Origin: Pseudahrensia sp963711195
GTDB taxonomy: Bacteria > Pseudomonadota > Alphaproteobacteria > Rhizobiales > Rhizobiaceae
NCBI GenBank assembly: GCA_963711195.1
Contig: CAVQDK010000006.1
Location: 248,001-312,000, forward strand
DNA length: 64,000 bases
Direction of reading: 5' to 3'
The translations under genes and the position numbers were made by a program. Shown in pieces: positions 7,796 through 17,447 of the stretch (positions within the stretch are counted from its first letter, which is position 1; each line of letters opens with the position of its first letter). The notes beneath the pieces were generated by a model. That model made no database searches and was not told the origin of the DNA. It worked only from the letters and a program-made list of their open reading frames with translations.

Positions 7796-10007
7796 TCAGT
7801 TCGCGAACACCCTGTTCCAAGGCCGGGTTAGAACAGGACGTGACGTGGCGATGGATACCTGCCCCCCGTGCATTCGGAGCGCATGGGCACCGTGCCTCTC
7901 GAGTTCACGCATATCGATGATGATCGGTCGTCGCGAAGCCGGCAGGGAGGTGCATGCATCCGGAGCGGTGAACGGCACGACGATGATGTCGGCCATTCTG
8001 CAGTCTTCCCAAAGCCTGTCACCTTGTTCCACGGCGAGAACGATCTTGCCCTCGATCGTCGCTGCGCAGCCGCTGCTGTCGCAGCGAAAGGCTCCCCCTG
8101 GTTCTTCCGCGTCGCCGTAAGCTGCCTTCCAGATGCCCGTCGCAAACCGTTCCGCTCTTGGTCTGACCAGATCCACGATACCGTTGTCGGTAACGATACC
8201 GATCTGTCGTCCGGTCGACGAAATGAGTACGTCCGGGTAATTGTCTGCTGTCGGCACAGTTGCAGCCAGCACAAGAGGGACGATCGCCATCATTCGCAGG
8301 CGCGTGCGCGAGAGTGTTGCGACCAACAACGCTATTGTCGCAAGTGCCAAGGTTACCGGTGCGACGCGGCCCACGGTACCATCCGGCCCCAGTTCCGAAA
8401 TTCGTTGTGCAACCTCCACGACTGCCGAGCTGCCCCAACCCATCACCTGCAGCGGGACGGACTCCAACCCGAAGGGCATGGCAAGCATCGAGATGAGCGC
8501 CATGGGCATCACGACGAACGACACGACCGGCATTGCCAGCAGGTTGGCGGGCAGGCCGAGCGGAGCGACCCGGTAGAAGTGGTATGCGGCGAATATGCCG
8601 GTCGCCAAACCCGCGATGATCGACGTCGCCGCTAGTCCCAACATGTTGCGTCCGATTGCGCGAAGCCAGTGCGGCAGCCGATCGTCCATCGTCGAAGCAC
8701 GCCGCAGAACGCCGTTCCCGCGCGATCTCGAACATGGCGATGAGTGCCGCCACGGCGGCAAATGACATCTGGAAACCGGGGGACAGGATGGCCTGGGGCG
8801 ACAGGAGCAGTACGGCGAAAGCCGCAATGGCGACGTTGCGCATGGTCAGCGCCCGGCGGTCGGCAAGCACCGCCAGGAGCATGATGGCAATCATGATATA
8901 GGCGCGTCGCGCAGAGACACCGCCTCCGGAAATGGACAGGTAAAGCGTCGCGGCGACGAGCGCGGCACCAGCGGCCCATTTCTTGACCGGATATTGCAAC
9001 GCAAGCCCCGGTATGGCTGCGAAGAACACACGCGCGCCCACGAGCACGGTTCCGGCGATGAGGGTCATATGCAGACCGGATATTGCCAGGATATGCGCCA
9101 ACCCGCTGCGGCGTAGCGCCTCGGAAACCTCTTCTGGTATGCCCGAGCGGTCTCCGACAATCAGCGCCACGGCGATGCCTCCCGCCTCCCCCGGCAATGC
9201 GGTGCGGATCGTGCCCGCTATGCCGTGGCGAATGCTTTCGATGGACCAACCAGCTGCGGACCCGGCAACGAGGCGAGGCGCACCTAGGAAGAAGCCGCTT
9301 CCCCCCAACCCGTCGAACCACGCGTGGAACGCGAAGTCGTATCCGCCCGGCATGACCGGCGCAGGTGGTGGCCCGACCCGGGCAGTGCCCGTCAGTCGAT
9401 CCCCGATCTCTGCGTCGAGCATCGCCTTACGGGCGGTCAGCCTGATGCGGTTCGGAAGCCTGTCAATTCCCCTACCCGTCAGGCTGGCGGGGCCATTGTC
9501 GATGGCCAGCGTATAGCGTGCCGAACCGTTCGCCCGTTCCTCGATACGCACGATGAGCGCATCGATATCTGCGACCGTGCCGGTCGAAAGCATGGGGGTC
9601 GCCTTCCACTGCACATGGGTTTGCGCCGTCACCACGCCGCCGGCCACCAGCAGGACAACCATGGAGATCCGGTAGGTCAGCCCCGTTCGCAGGCTGCGCA
9701 AAGCCGTGATTGCCGCGATCGTGGCGGCTGCCGGGAAGGCGAAGACAAGCGGTTCGCGCGGCAACGCGAAGTAGAGCAGGATGCCCATGCCGAAGAAGAC
9801 CGGAGCCCACAGAAAGGCTCCCCCGCGGTCCTCCTCCTCACGGAGCAGCAGTGCGAGCCCGGCGCCCGCACGTTCGCGCCAGTAAGACAGGCGCAACGCG
9901 AGTCGACGTGCCGGACCGGGCTTCGCGTAGGAAACGGCCCGCAAGACCTTGTTGTGTTTCGCGCCGGTCGCGTCCGTCTCGGCAGGCTTGTCGTCGCGCA
10001 TTGCCAA
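7796..10007 (-). CDS. comEC: ComEC/Rec2-type DNA uptake channel, interrupted by a frame break
   Basis: ComEC forms the inner-membrane channel for incoming single-stranded DNA in natural transformation. With one base removed near 8699 the protein is about 736 residues: an N-terminal region with hydrophobic segments and a DUF4131-like soluble part (about 1-230), then the competence domain with ALRRSGLAHILAISGLHM and many membrane helices. The C-terminal 130 residues resemble the position of the metallo-beta-lactamase domain but show no HxHxDH metal motif. Both sides of the break join smoothly at ARERRSAA and MDDRLPHWL, so an artefact is likely. Whether the organism is transformable cannot be judged here. 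Confidence 0.88.
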
Positions 10008-10132
10008 GCCCTTCCCGCTTCACCGACGGTTGCATGATTGCAAGCCCGTGCTAGACCGGCAACGTCCCCCTTTGTTCCGCTTCGGCTCCAGCCTGCCAGG
10101 GCCTTGTCGCCGTGCGACTTTCCGGTGTTTTC

Positions 10133-11570
10133 ATGTCCGACACGACGCCTGCCCCCGTCATCACCCGCTTTGCCCCGTCCCCGACCGGGTTTCTACATAT
10201 CGGCGGGGCCCGGACCGCGCTGTTCAACTGGCTCTACGCCCGCGCCAATGGCGGCAAGATGGTGCTGCGCATCGAGGACACCGATCGGGAACGCTCCACG
10301 CAGGCGGCGACCGACGCTCTTGTGGATGGGCTGGGTTGGCTCGGCATAACGTGGGACGGAGAACCCGTCTCCCAGTTCGAACGGGCCGACAGGCACCGGC
10401 AGGTCGTCGACGACCTTCTGCGTCGCGGGCAGGCCTATCGCTGCTACGCCACGCCCGCCGAACTGGACGAAATGCGCGAACTGGCCCGTGCCGAAAAGCG
10501 GCCGCCGCGCTATGATGGCCGGTGGCGCGACCGGGATGCTTCGGATGCACCGGAAGGCGTTCCCGCCGCCATTCGCATAAAGGGTCCGAAGGAAGGCCAT
10601 ACGATCGTGCACGACGCCGTGCAGGGCGACGTCTCGTTTCCGAATTCGGATCTCGACGATCTCGTGCTGCTTCGCTCCGACGGCTCGCCCACCTACAATC
10701 TGGCTGTGGTGGTGGACGACCACGACATGGGCGTCACGCAGATCATTCGCGGCGACGATCACCTGACGAACGCCGCGCGGCAGACCATCATCTACCGCGC
10801 CATGGGCTGGGACGTACCCGGCATGGCGCATATTCCGTTGATCCACGGGGCAAGCGGCGCGAAAATGTCGAAACGGGACGGCGCGATCGGCGTCGATGCC
10901 TACCGCGCCATGGGATACCTGTCGGAGGCAATGCGCACCTACCTGTTGCGCCTCGGCTGGTCCCACGGCGATCAGGAATACTTCACCCTCGAAGAACTCG
11001 ACACGCTGTTCTCGCTCGACGCGGTGGGCAAGTCCGCCGCACGGTTCGATTTCGACAAGTTGGACAACGTCAATGCGCACTACCTCCGCGAGACGGACGA
11101 CGGAGACATCGTCGGCCGGATAAAGAGCATCCTGCCGGAGATCGCAGACGGCTCGTGGTTTGCCGAACGCTGGAGCAAGGTGCGTGCCGAACAGTTGCAG
11201 GAGGCGATGCCCGGGTTGAAGGAGCGCGCCACGACCTTGATCGATGTTCTGCACGGTGCCCGGTTCATATTCGCAGAGCGTCCGCTGGAACCGGACGAGA
11301 AGGCGGCGGCCATTCTGTCGGGCGACGGTGCGCAGCACCTGGCTGCGCTGGTGCCCTTGTTGGAACAGGTGGCGGACTGGACTGTGGAAGGCGGTGGAGA
11401 AGGTCGTGCGCGACTACACCAAGGATACGGGTGCAAAGCTGGGACAAGTCGCCCAGCCCATCCGCGCGGCGCTGACCGGCACGACCCAGTCGCCCGGCGT
11501 CTTCGACGTCATGGCCGTTCTGGGCAAGGACGAATGCATCGCCAGAATGGCGGACAAGGCCGCACCATAG
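10133..11570 (+). CDS. gltX: Glutamyl-tRNA synthetase, interrupted by a frame break
   Basis: GltX charges tRNA-Glu with glutamate. It is a class I synthetase with the HIGG signature at residues 22-25 and KMSKR at 244-248, and a C-terminal anticodon-binding helical domain. With one G removed near 11390 the protein is about 478 residues and ends normally with TQSPGVFDVMAVLGK; as written the frame shifts at about residue 419 and runs on out of register. The ATG at 10133 is preferred to the GTG at 10112 because MSDTTPAPVITRFAPSPTG matches the family. Alphaproteobacteria often carry two GltX copies; this may be one of them. Confidence 0.93.
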
Positions 11571-11775
11571 GCTTACCACCGGTCGGTCCTGCGACCTAAG
11601 TTGCGCCGACCATCCTTGCCGCGCACCTGCGGATGACGTATCACGACGGCACCAGTTCAAACGATGTGAAGCGCCGTTTCACCATCGCCATTTCGCATCG
11701 ATCGTCCAAGTCCCTTCAGACTTCGTTGAATATGCAGGGCGACATGGGAACCGCGCCAACGAGAGGCGATACCCT

Positions 11776-13065
11776 ATGTCAGACGAGACCGCGAAACTCA
11801 CAATCGGCTCCGAAAGCTACGAATTTCCAATCCTGAAGGGCACGGTCGGGCCGGATGTCATGGACATCGGGGCGCTGTACAAGCAGACCGATCGCTTCAC
11901 GTTCGACCCCGGCTTCACTTCCACCGCCTCGTGCGAAAGCGCCATTACGTATATCGATGGCGATGCGGGGATCCTTCTTCACCGCGGCTATCCCATCGAC
12001 CAGCTGGCGGAAGACGGCGACTTCCTCGAAGTGTGCTACCTGCTTCTCTACGGCGAACTGCCGAACACGATGCAGAAGGCCGATTTCGACGCCCGTGTGA
12101 CCTACCACACGATGATCCACGACCAGATGACGAAGCTTTTCTCCGGTTTCCGTCGCGATGCGCATCCGATGGCCATCATGGTCGGCGTCGTAGGTGCCCT
12201 GTCGGCGTTCTATCACGACTCCACCGACATCACCGATCCGCACCAGCGCATGATCGCATCGCTGCGCATGATCGCGAAACTGCCGACCATCGCGGCGATG
12301 GCCTACAAATACTCGATCGGTCAGCCGGCGGTCTATCCGCGCAACGACCTGGACTATGCGGCGAACTTCCTGCGCATGTGTTTCTCGGTTCCGTGCGAGG
12401 AGTATGAGGTGAACCCGGTTCTGGCGCGGGCGATGGACCGCATCTTCATTCTCCATGCCGACCACGAGCAGAACGCGTCGACGTCGACCGTGCGCCTGGC
12501 CGGCTCGTCCGGCGCGAACCCCTTTGCCTGCATCGCAGCCGGCATCGCCTGCTTGTGGGGCCCCGCTCATGGCGGCGCGAACGAAGCGGCCCTCGACATG
12601 CTGACCGAAATCGGAACACCGGATCGCATTCCCGAATTCGTGGCCCGTGCCAAGGACAAGAACGACCCGTTCCGCCTGATGGGCTTCGGCCATCGGGTCT
12701 ACAAGAATTATGACCCGCGCGCGAAAATCATGCAGAAGACCTGCCACGAAGTGCTCGATGCCCTCGGTATCACCGATGATCCGATCCTCGATGTCGCCAT
12801 GGAGTTGGAGAAATTTGCGCTGGAAGACGAGTACTTCAAAGCCCGCAACCTCTACCCGAACATCGATTTCTATTCGGGCATCACGCTGAAGGCGATGGGG
12901 TTCCCCACCGATATGTTCACCGTGCTGTTCTCGCTTGCCCGCACGGTCGGCTGGATCGCGCAGTGGAAGGAGATGATCGAGGACCCGAGCCAGCGCATCG
13001 GTCGGCCTCGCCAGCTCTATACCGGGCCGACGCAACGGGACTACGTTCCGGTATCCGACCGCTAG
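11776..13065 (+). CDS. gltA: Citrate synthase
   Basis: GltA condenses acetyl-CoA and oxaloacetate to citrate, the entry step of the TCA cycle. The 429-residue length and an N-terminal beta-rich extension (about residues 1-60) mark the type II hexameric form. Catalytic regions are present: ILHADHEQNAST, GFGHRVYKNYDPR (a citrate synthase signature with its histidine) and the aspartate region around LEDEYFK. It is preceded by 205 bases without a gene, which likely contain its own promoter, and a GAGAGG ribosome site precedes the ATG. Convergent with lpxB, 32 bases apart. Confidence 0.97.
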   Translation: MSDETAKLTIGSESYEFPILKGTVGPDVMDIGALYKQTDRFTFDPGFTSTASCESAITYIDGDAGILLHRGYPIDQLAEDGDFLEVCYLLLYGELPNTMQKADFDARVTYHTMIHDQMTKLFSGFRRDAHPMAIMVGVVGALSAFYHDSTDITDPHQRMIASLRMIAKLPTIAAMAYKYSIGQPAVYPRNDLDYAANFLRMCFSVPCEEYEVNPVLARAMDRIFILHADHEQNASTSTVRLAGSSGANPFACIAAGIACLWGPAHGGANEAALDMLTEIGTPDRIPEFVARAKDKNDPFRLMGFGHRVYKNYDPRAKIMQKTCHEVLDALGITDDPILDVAMELEKFALEDEYFKARNLYPNIDFYSGITLKAMGFPTDMFTVLFSLARTVGWIAQWKEMIEDPSQRIGRPRQLYTGPTQRDYVPVSDR

Positions 13066-13097
13066 GCGGCGTATCCCATCGAGATAAGCCTTTCGGG

Positions 13098-14238
13098 CTA
13101 ATGGGCGCGGGCGGCGGAGAGAACGATCTCCGCCGCAAGTTCTCCAGCCGGTTTCTCCGTCCGCATCACCTCGCGCAGCTCCGCAAATGCTTCCGTTTGC
13201 ATGGCACGAGCGGGCCCTGGCACCAGCAGTTGTTCCACACGACGCGCCAACCGTTCCGGGCGCGCCATGTTGTCGATGTCCTCCGGCATGACAACGCGGT
13301 CCAGAATGAGGTTCGGCAATACGGCGGTCCACGCCGTGATGAACGCGCCAAGACGCCGGGTTATCAGATCCGTGTTGTAGACAACGGCGGTCGGTACCCC
13401 GTGAACTGCCAGTTCCAGGGTCACCGTGCCGCTGCAGGCCAGCGCCGCCGATGCGTTCTGAAACGTCATCCCGTTCTGTGCACCCGAGACCAGCTTCGGA
13501 CGATGACGCCAACCCGCAATCTCGGTTTCCAAGGTGGCGCGATGGCGGTCGACGGCGACGAGGACAGGCTCGAACGGCACCCGGTTTCGGTGATGCAGCA
13601 CATCGACCGTCTGTTCCAGCAGGGGCAGGATGCGCTTGATTTCCCCGCCCCGCGAACCGGGCAGGAGCAGCAGCTTGGGTACTTCGTCCGAAGGTTCGGC
13701 CAACGGGGGCATGTCCTGCGCCAGCGGATGGCCCACATACGTACCTGCCGGACCGCCGAGGTCTTGCAGCACCTTCGGTTCGAAGGGCAGTAGTGTCAGA
13801 ACGTGGTCGATATAGGCCCGCATGGCCTTGGCTCGACCGGGCCGCCATGCCCATACGCTGGGACACACATAGTCGACCACCGGAAGGTCCGGTCTCACTC
13901 TCCGGACGCGTCGCGCGACGGCGTGGGTGAAGTCCGGGCTGTCGATGAGCACGACGACATCCGGCGACGTTGCCAGAATGTCGCGCACCGTCTGGCGAAC
14001 GCGCCGCACGATCGTGGGAAGTCTGCCCGCCACGGCGGTGAACCCCATGACGGCGATATCGTCGAGGTCGAACAGGCTGCTTTACCCCTCGCTTCTTCAG
14101 CCGCGGGCCGGCCAGTCCGACGATGCGCGCTGCGCCGCCTGTCTGCTGCAGCAGGTGGTCGGCGAGGTCGGCTCCCAACGCATCGCCGGACTCTTCGCCG
14201 AGAACGAAATAGATGGTCGGTCCGGTTCCCGCGCTCAT
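13098..14238 (-). CDS. lpxB: Lipid-A-disaccharide synthase, interrupted by a frame break
   Basis: LpxB joins lipid X to UDP-2,3-diacylglucosamine, forming the lipid A disaccharide on the inner face of the inner membrane. With one base removed at 14079 the protein is about 379 residues: GEESGDALGADL at the N-terminus, VVVLIDSPDF, DYVCPSVWAW, YVGHPLAQ, LLLPGSRGGEIKR and the ACSGTVTLELA nucleotide-sugar motif. As written it breaks after residue 53. It is the last gene of the lpxD-fabZ-lpxA-lpxI-lpxB series; its ATG lies directly next to the lpxI stop. Confidence 0.94.
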
Positions 14239-14239
14239 G

Positions 14240-15085
14240 TCAGAATCCGTGGAGCGCGAGCCCTGCGGCATCGGCATTTCGGATCGTATCGTCGCGCCGG
14301 AGCACAAGCGTTCGACCAGCCTCGACCGCGATTGCGACCAGTCCCGCCGCTTGCGCCGCAGATATGGTATCCGGACCGATCGACGGCATGTCGACCCGGG
14401 GGTCCTGGCCCGCCTTCATCGCCTTGACCAGCAAAGCGGGATAGGCCTCGTTGAGAACGCCGGCAGCGCGCATGTCCGCTGTGCGCGCCAGCAGTCCGGC
14501 AGTTCCTTCCGCACCTTCCACCGCAACCACGCGGCGACCCGCCACGATGCAGGCCTGGCCCACATCGTGACTGGACAGATCACCGAGCAACTGACGACCG
14601 ACGTCGAGACCGGCAGCCACCGCTTTCGGCAGTTTGTGCCGCCCGTTCGCACCCTCCCCGACCACCAGATGCGGGGCCAGATCATGCGCTCCCACGACCT
14701 CGAAGCCACGCCCTTCGAATATGGACACGACCTTCGACAGCAAGGCCCCGTCGCCGCCGAGCATCTCGCCCAGTATCCGCGGCAAAGTCAGCATGGTGGC
14801 GAAGTCCATTTCGCTGAGGCGAAATGCAGGGCGCGCGCTGACCCCCCCGGCAAACGCGACCCGTGTCACGCCACGATCCCGCAATACCTTGAAGACGCTG
14901 CCGATTTGCTGCCATCCCAGAACGCGGTGATCGAACGCTTCGATGGAGCTGTCGACCTCGCCGTCGATGCCGATCAGCAGGGGCGCAGCCCCGCAGTCCG
15001 CGAGATGGCGTGCGATTTCGAGCGGCAGGACACCGTTGCCGGCGATGATCGCAGTCGGCGTGAGAGCGTTGGTCGTATCGCGCAC
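14240..15085 (-). CDS. lpxI: UDP-2,3-diacylglucosamine pyrophosphatase LpxI
   Basis: LpxI hydrolyses UDP-2,3-diacylglucosamine to lipid X and UMP, the step done by the unrelated LpxH in gammaproteobacteria. The 281-residue protein (former DUF1009) shows AIIAGNGVLPLEIA at the start, FAGGVSARP, GAHDLAPHLVVGEG and, in the C-terminal domain, VVAVEGAEGTAGLL and KAMKAGQDPRVDMPSIGPDT, with the conserved aspartates. It sits between lpxA and lpxB, the standard alphaproteobacterial arrangement, and its start is just four bases from the lpxA stop. Confidence 0.95.
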   Translation of the reverse strand: MRDTTNALTPTAIIAGNGVLPLEIARHLADCGAAPLLIGIDGEVDSSIEAFDHRVLGWQQIGSVFKVLRDRGVTRVAFAGGVSARPAFRLSEMDFATMLTLPRILGEMLGGDGALLSKVVSIFEGRGFEVVGAHDLAPHLVVGEGANGRHKLPKAVAAGLDVGRQLLGDLSSHDVGQACIVAGRRVVAVEGAEGTAGLLARTADMRAAGVLNEAYPALLVKAMKAGQDPRVDMPSIGPDTISAAQAAGLVAIAVEAGRTLVLRRDDTIRNADAAGLALHGF

Positions 15086-15088
15086 CGG

Positions 15089-15868
15089 TCAGCCCGGCGT
15101 GCAGATCGCACGGTCCTTCGCATCGTGGATGAAGGCCAGCATGTCCGCAACAAGCGGATCGTTGTCAGGGCTGACCAGCGCGCGCACAGCTTCCTGCACC
15201 GGCTTACCGCTCTGGAACACCGACTTGTATGCGCCACGCAGGGCATGGATCGAACTGCGTTCGATCCCCCCGCGCTTCATGCCGATGATATTGAGGCCCG
15301 CGAGCCGGGCGCGGTTGCCCATGGCCATTCCGAACGGAATGAGATCGCCCTCGACCCCGGCCAATCCGCCCACGAAGGCGTGATGGCCAACCCGGCAGAA
15401 CTGATGGATCGCAGACCCGCCACCGAAGATGACATGGTCCCCGATCGTGCAATGGCCGGCAATCATCACGTTGTTGGACAGGATGACCCCGTTTCCGACA
15501 CGACAATCGTGGGCCACATGGGAGTTGGCTAGAAATACGCAATCGTCGCCGATCAACGTTTCCGCCCTATCCGCACCGGTGCCGGGGTTGAGGGTGACGC
15601 CCTCGCGGATCGTGCAGCGCGCGCCGATGCGCAGACGCACCGCTTCGCCGCCGAACTTCAGATCCTGCGGTTCGTTGCCGACGGAGGCGAAGGGGAACAC
15701 CCGGCTTCCGGCACCGATATGCGTGTCACCCTGGACGGATGCGTGGCTGAGCAGCTGCACGCCATCGCCCAGCCGTACCTGCGCACCCACATGGCAGAAC
15801 GGCCCGATGAAGACCTCGCTGCCGAGTTCGGCACCGTCTTCGACGATGGATGTTGCGTGGACCGACAG
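15089..15868 (-). CDS. lpxA: UDP-N-acetylglucosamine acyltransferase LpxA, start codon unclear
   Basis: LpxA moves a 3-hydroxyacyl chain from acyl carrier protein to UDP-GlcNAc, the first step of lipid A synthesis. It is a left-handed beta-helix of hexapeptide repeats, with NSHVAHDCRVGNGVILSNN and IHQFCRVGHHAFVGG around the catalytic histidine. Homology continues upstream of the first GTG (15790) through SVHATSIVEDGAELG, but that stretch has no ATG, GTG or TTG. I place the start at the CTG at 15868, giving 259 residues, the normal length; GTT at 15877, overlapping the fabZ stop, is the alternative. A base error at the junction is also possible. Confidence 0.88.
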   Translation of the reverse strand: MSVHATSIVEDGAELGSEVFIGPFCHVGAQVRLGDGVQLLSHASVQGDTHIGAGSRVFPFASVGNEPQDLKFGGEAVRLRIGARCTIREGVTLNPGTGADRAETLIGDDCVFLANSHVAHDCRVGNGVILSNNVMIAGHCTIGDHVIFGGGSAIHQFCRVGHHAFVGGLAGVEGDLIPFGMAMGNRARLAGLNIIGMKRGGIERSSIHALRGAYKSVFQSGKPVQEAVRALVSPDNDPLVADMLAFIHDAKDRAICTPG

Positions 15869-15872
15869 CGGA

Positions 15873-16346
15873 CTAACCTTCGCCGTCCCGACCGGCCATC
15901 ATGGCGCCGATTTCAGCTTCGGCGGCCAGTGCGCCGTCCACCATGGCGCGGCAGGCATATTTGAAAATGTTGCGCCGCTGTTTCAGCTTCTCGATGTGGT
16001 ATTCCAATCGGTCGCCCGGGGTGACCGTCTTGCGGAACTTGCAGTTGTCGATGGTCATGAAATAGACGGTCTTCTGATCGTCGCCGTAGTGGTGCTGGGC
16101 GCAAATCGCGCCTGCGGTCTGCGCCATGCCCTCCACGATCAGCACGCCCGGCATGATGGGCATGTGCGGAAAATGTCCGGTGAAATGCGGCTCGTTCATC
16201 GTCACGTTCTTGATGCCGATCGCCGACTGGTCGCGGTCCACCTCGATTATGCGGTCGACGAGGAGGAACGGGTAACGATGCGGCAGAAGCTGCATGAGCC
16301 GCATGATATCCAGGGTTTCCAGACTTTCCGAACCGGCTTCAGACAT
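15873..16346 (-). CDS. fabZ: 3-hydroxyacyl-ACP dehydratase FabZ
   Basis: FabZ removes water from 3-hydroxyacyl-ACP in fatty acid elongation. Its supply of acyl chains competes with LpxA and LpxD, which explains its place between them. The 157-residue hot-dog protein has LPHRYPFLLVDRI, the catalytic histidine in HFTGHFPHMPIMPG and the glutamate in VLIVEGMAQT. The ATG at 16346 is chosen because MSEAGSESLETLDI leads straight into the conserved core; a longer in-frame reading to 16454 would run inside lpxD. It overlaps the lpxD stop by eight bases. Confidence 0.96.
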   Translation of the reverse strand: MSEAGSESLETLDIMRLMQLLPHRYPFLLVDRIIEVDRDQSAIGIKNVTMNEPHFTGHFPHMPIMPGVLIVEGMAQTAGAICAQHHYGDDQKTVYFMTIDNCKFRKTVTPGDRLEYHIEKLKQRRNIFKYACRAMVDGALAAEAEIGAMMAGRDGEG

Positions 16347-17392
16347 TCCTGCTTTCCTTCTTCTTCGCCCGGTTCTTCCAAGCCCTGCGCGCTTCGACCA
16401 TGTCACGCCGCCAGATCGACAACGGTCTGGCCGGGTCGCCAGCATATTGCACACCGGCGGGAATGTCTTCCACCACGACCGTCTTGCCCATCAGTTGCGC
16501 ACCGGAACCGATGGAAATATGCCCGTTGACCGAAACGCCTGCACCCATCAGCACGAAATCGCCGATCTCGGTGCTGCCCGCTATGCCGCATTTTCCCGCC
16601 ATCACACAATGGCGTCCGATCGTTACGTTGTGGCCGATCATGACATGACCGTCGATCTTCGTGCCCTCGCCGACGATCGTATCGCGGTTGCTGCCCCGGT
16701 CGATGACGGTGTTGGGACCGATCTCCACATCGTCCTGCAGGACTGTGCGGCCGAGCTGGACGATCTTGTGGTGGCTCTTCGGCCCCATGGCGAAGCCGAA
16801 CCCATCGGCACCGATACGCGCGCCGGGCTGCAGGATGACCCGGTCACCGAGCATGGAGTGGATCACGGTGACATTTGAGCCGATGGTGCAGTCTCGTCCG
16901 ATGCGTGACGTGGGGACCGATGACCGCCCCCGCACACAGGACGGTGCCGCTCCCGATACGGGCACCTTCTCCGACGACCACGGATGGATCCGCAGTCACC
17001 TTCTCCTCAAGTTCGGCGGCAGGGTGGATATGGGCACCCTCGGCTATACCGAACCCGAATATCGGGAGGGGGCGCATGGCGGCGGGAAACATGTGGGTGG
17101 CTGCGAGCGCGAAGGCGCGGTACGGGTCCGATGCGATCAGGACGGGCAGCGAGGGCGGCACGTGGTCCAGATGTCCGGAACCGACAATGACGGCCGCCGC
17201 GCGGGTCGTCTTCAGCATCGGGGTGTAGCGTCGGTTGTTGAGAAACGACAGCGAGCCCGGCTCGGCATTTTCCAGGGGGCCAACCGAGTCGACGAGGACC
17301 GCATGGTCGTCCGCACCGCGCAGTTCGGCCCCTACGATGGACGCGAGGTCACCAATCGCAATCGGCTTCGCCGGTGGGAAGAATGCGCTCAC
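16339..17392 (-). CDS. lpxD: UDP-3-O-acylglucosamine N-acyltransferase, interrupted by a frame break
   Basis: LpxD adds the second 3-hydroxyacyl chain, at nitrogen, to UDP-3-O-acyl-glucosamine in lipid A synthesis. With one base removed at 16906 it is about 350 residues: an N-terminal uridine-binding domain (LDSFLNN-type segment GSLSFLNNRRY), a hexapeptide-repeat beta-helix with QPGARIGADGFGFA and the catalytic histidine region VMIGHNVTIGRH, then a short C-terminal helix. As written the frame breaks after residue 162, in the middle of a hexapeptide repeat that resumes perfectly in the next frame. Located between bamA and fabZ as in most proteobacteria. Confidence 0.93.
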
Positions 17393-17419
17393 GCCGATTC
17401 CATAATTCGTTCAGGAAAG

Positions 17420-17440
17420 GGCCAGCCCGGGAGGCTGGCC
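17420..17440 (-). terminator. Hairpin between bamA and lpxD
   Basis: A perfect eight-base stem (GGCCAGCC and GGCTGGCC) with a five-base loop lies just after the bamA stop and before the lpxD start. On the minus strand it is followed by CTTTCC, a weak T tract. It could terminate part of the bamA transcripts or protect the mRNA end. Confidence 0.5.
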
Positions 17441-17447
17441 GCAGACA

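Noticed and set aside
13066..13097. Terminator between gltA and lpxB
   Set aside because: Only a four- to five-base stem (AGCC/GGCT) without T tract; too weak to call.
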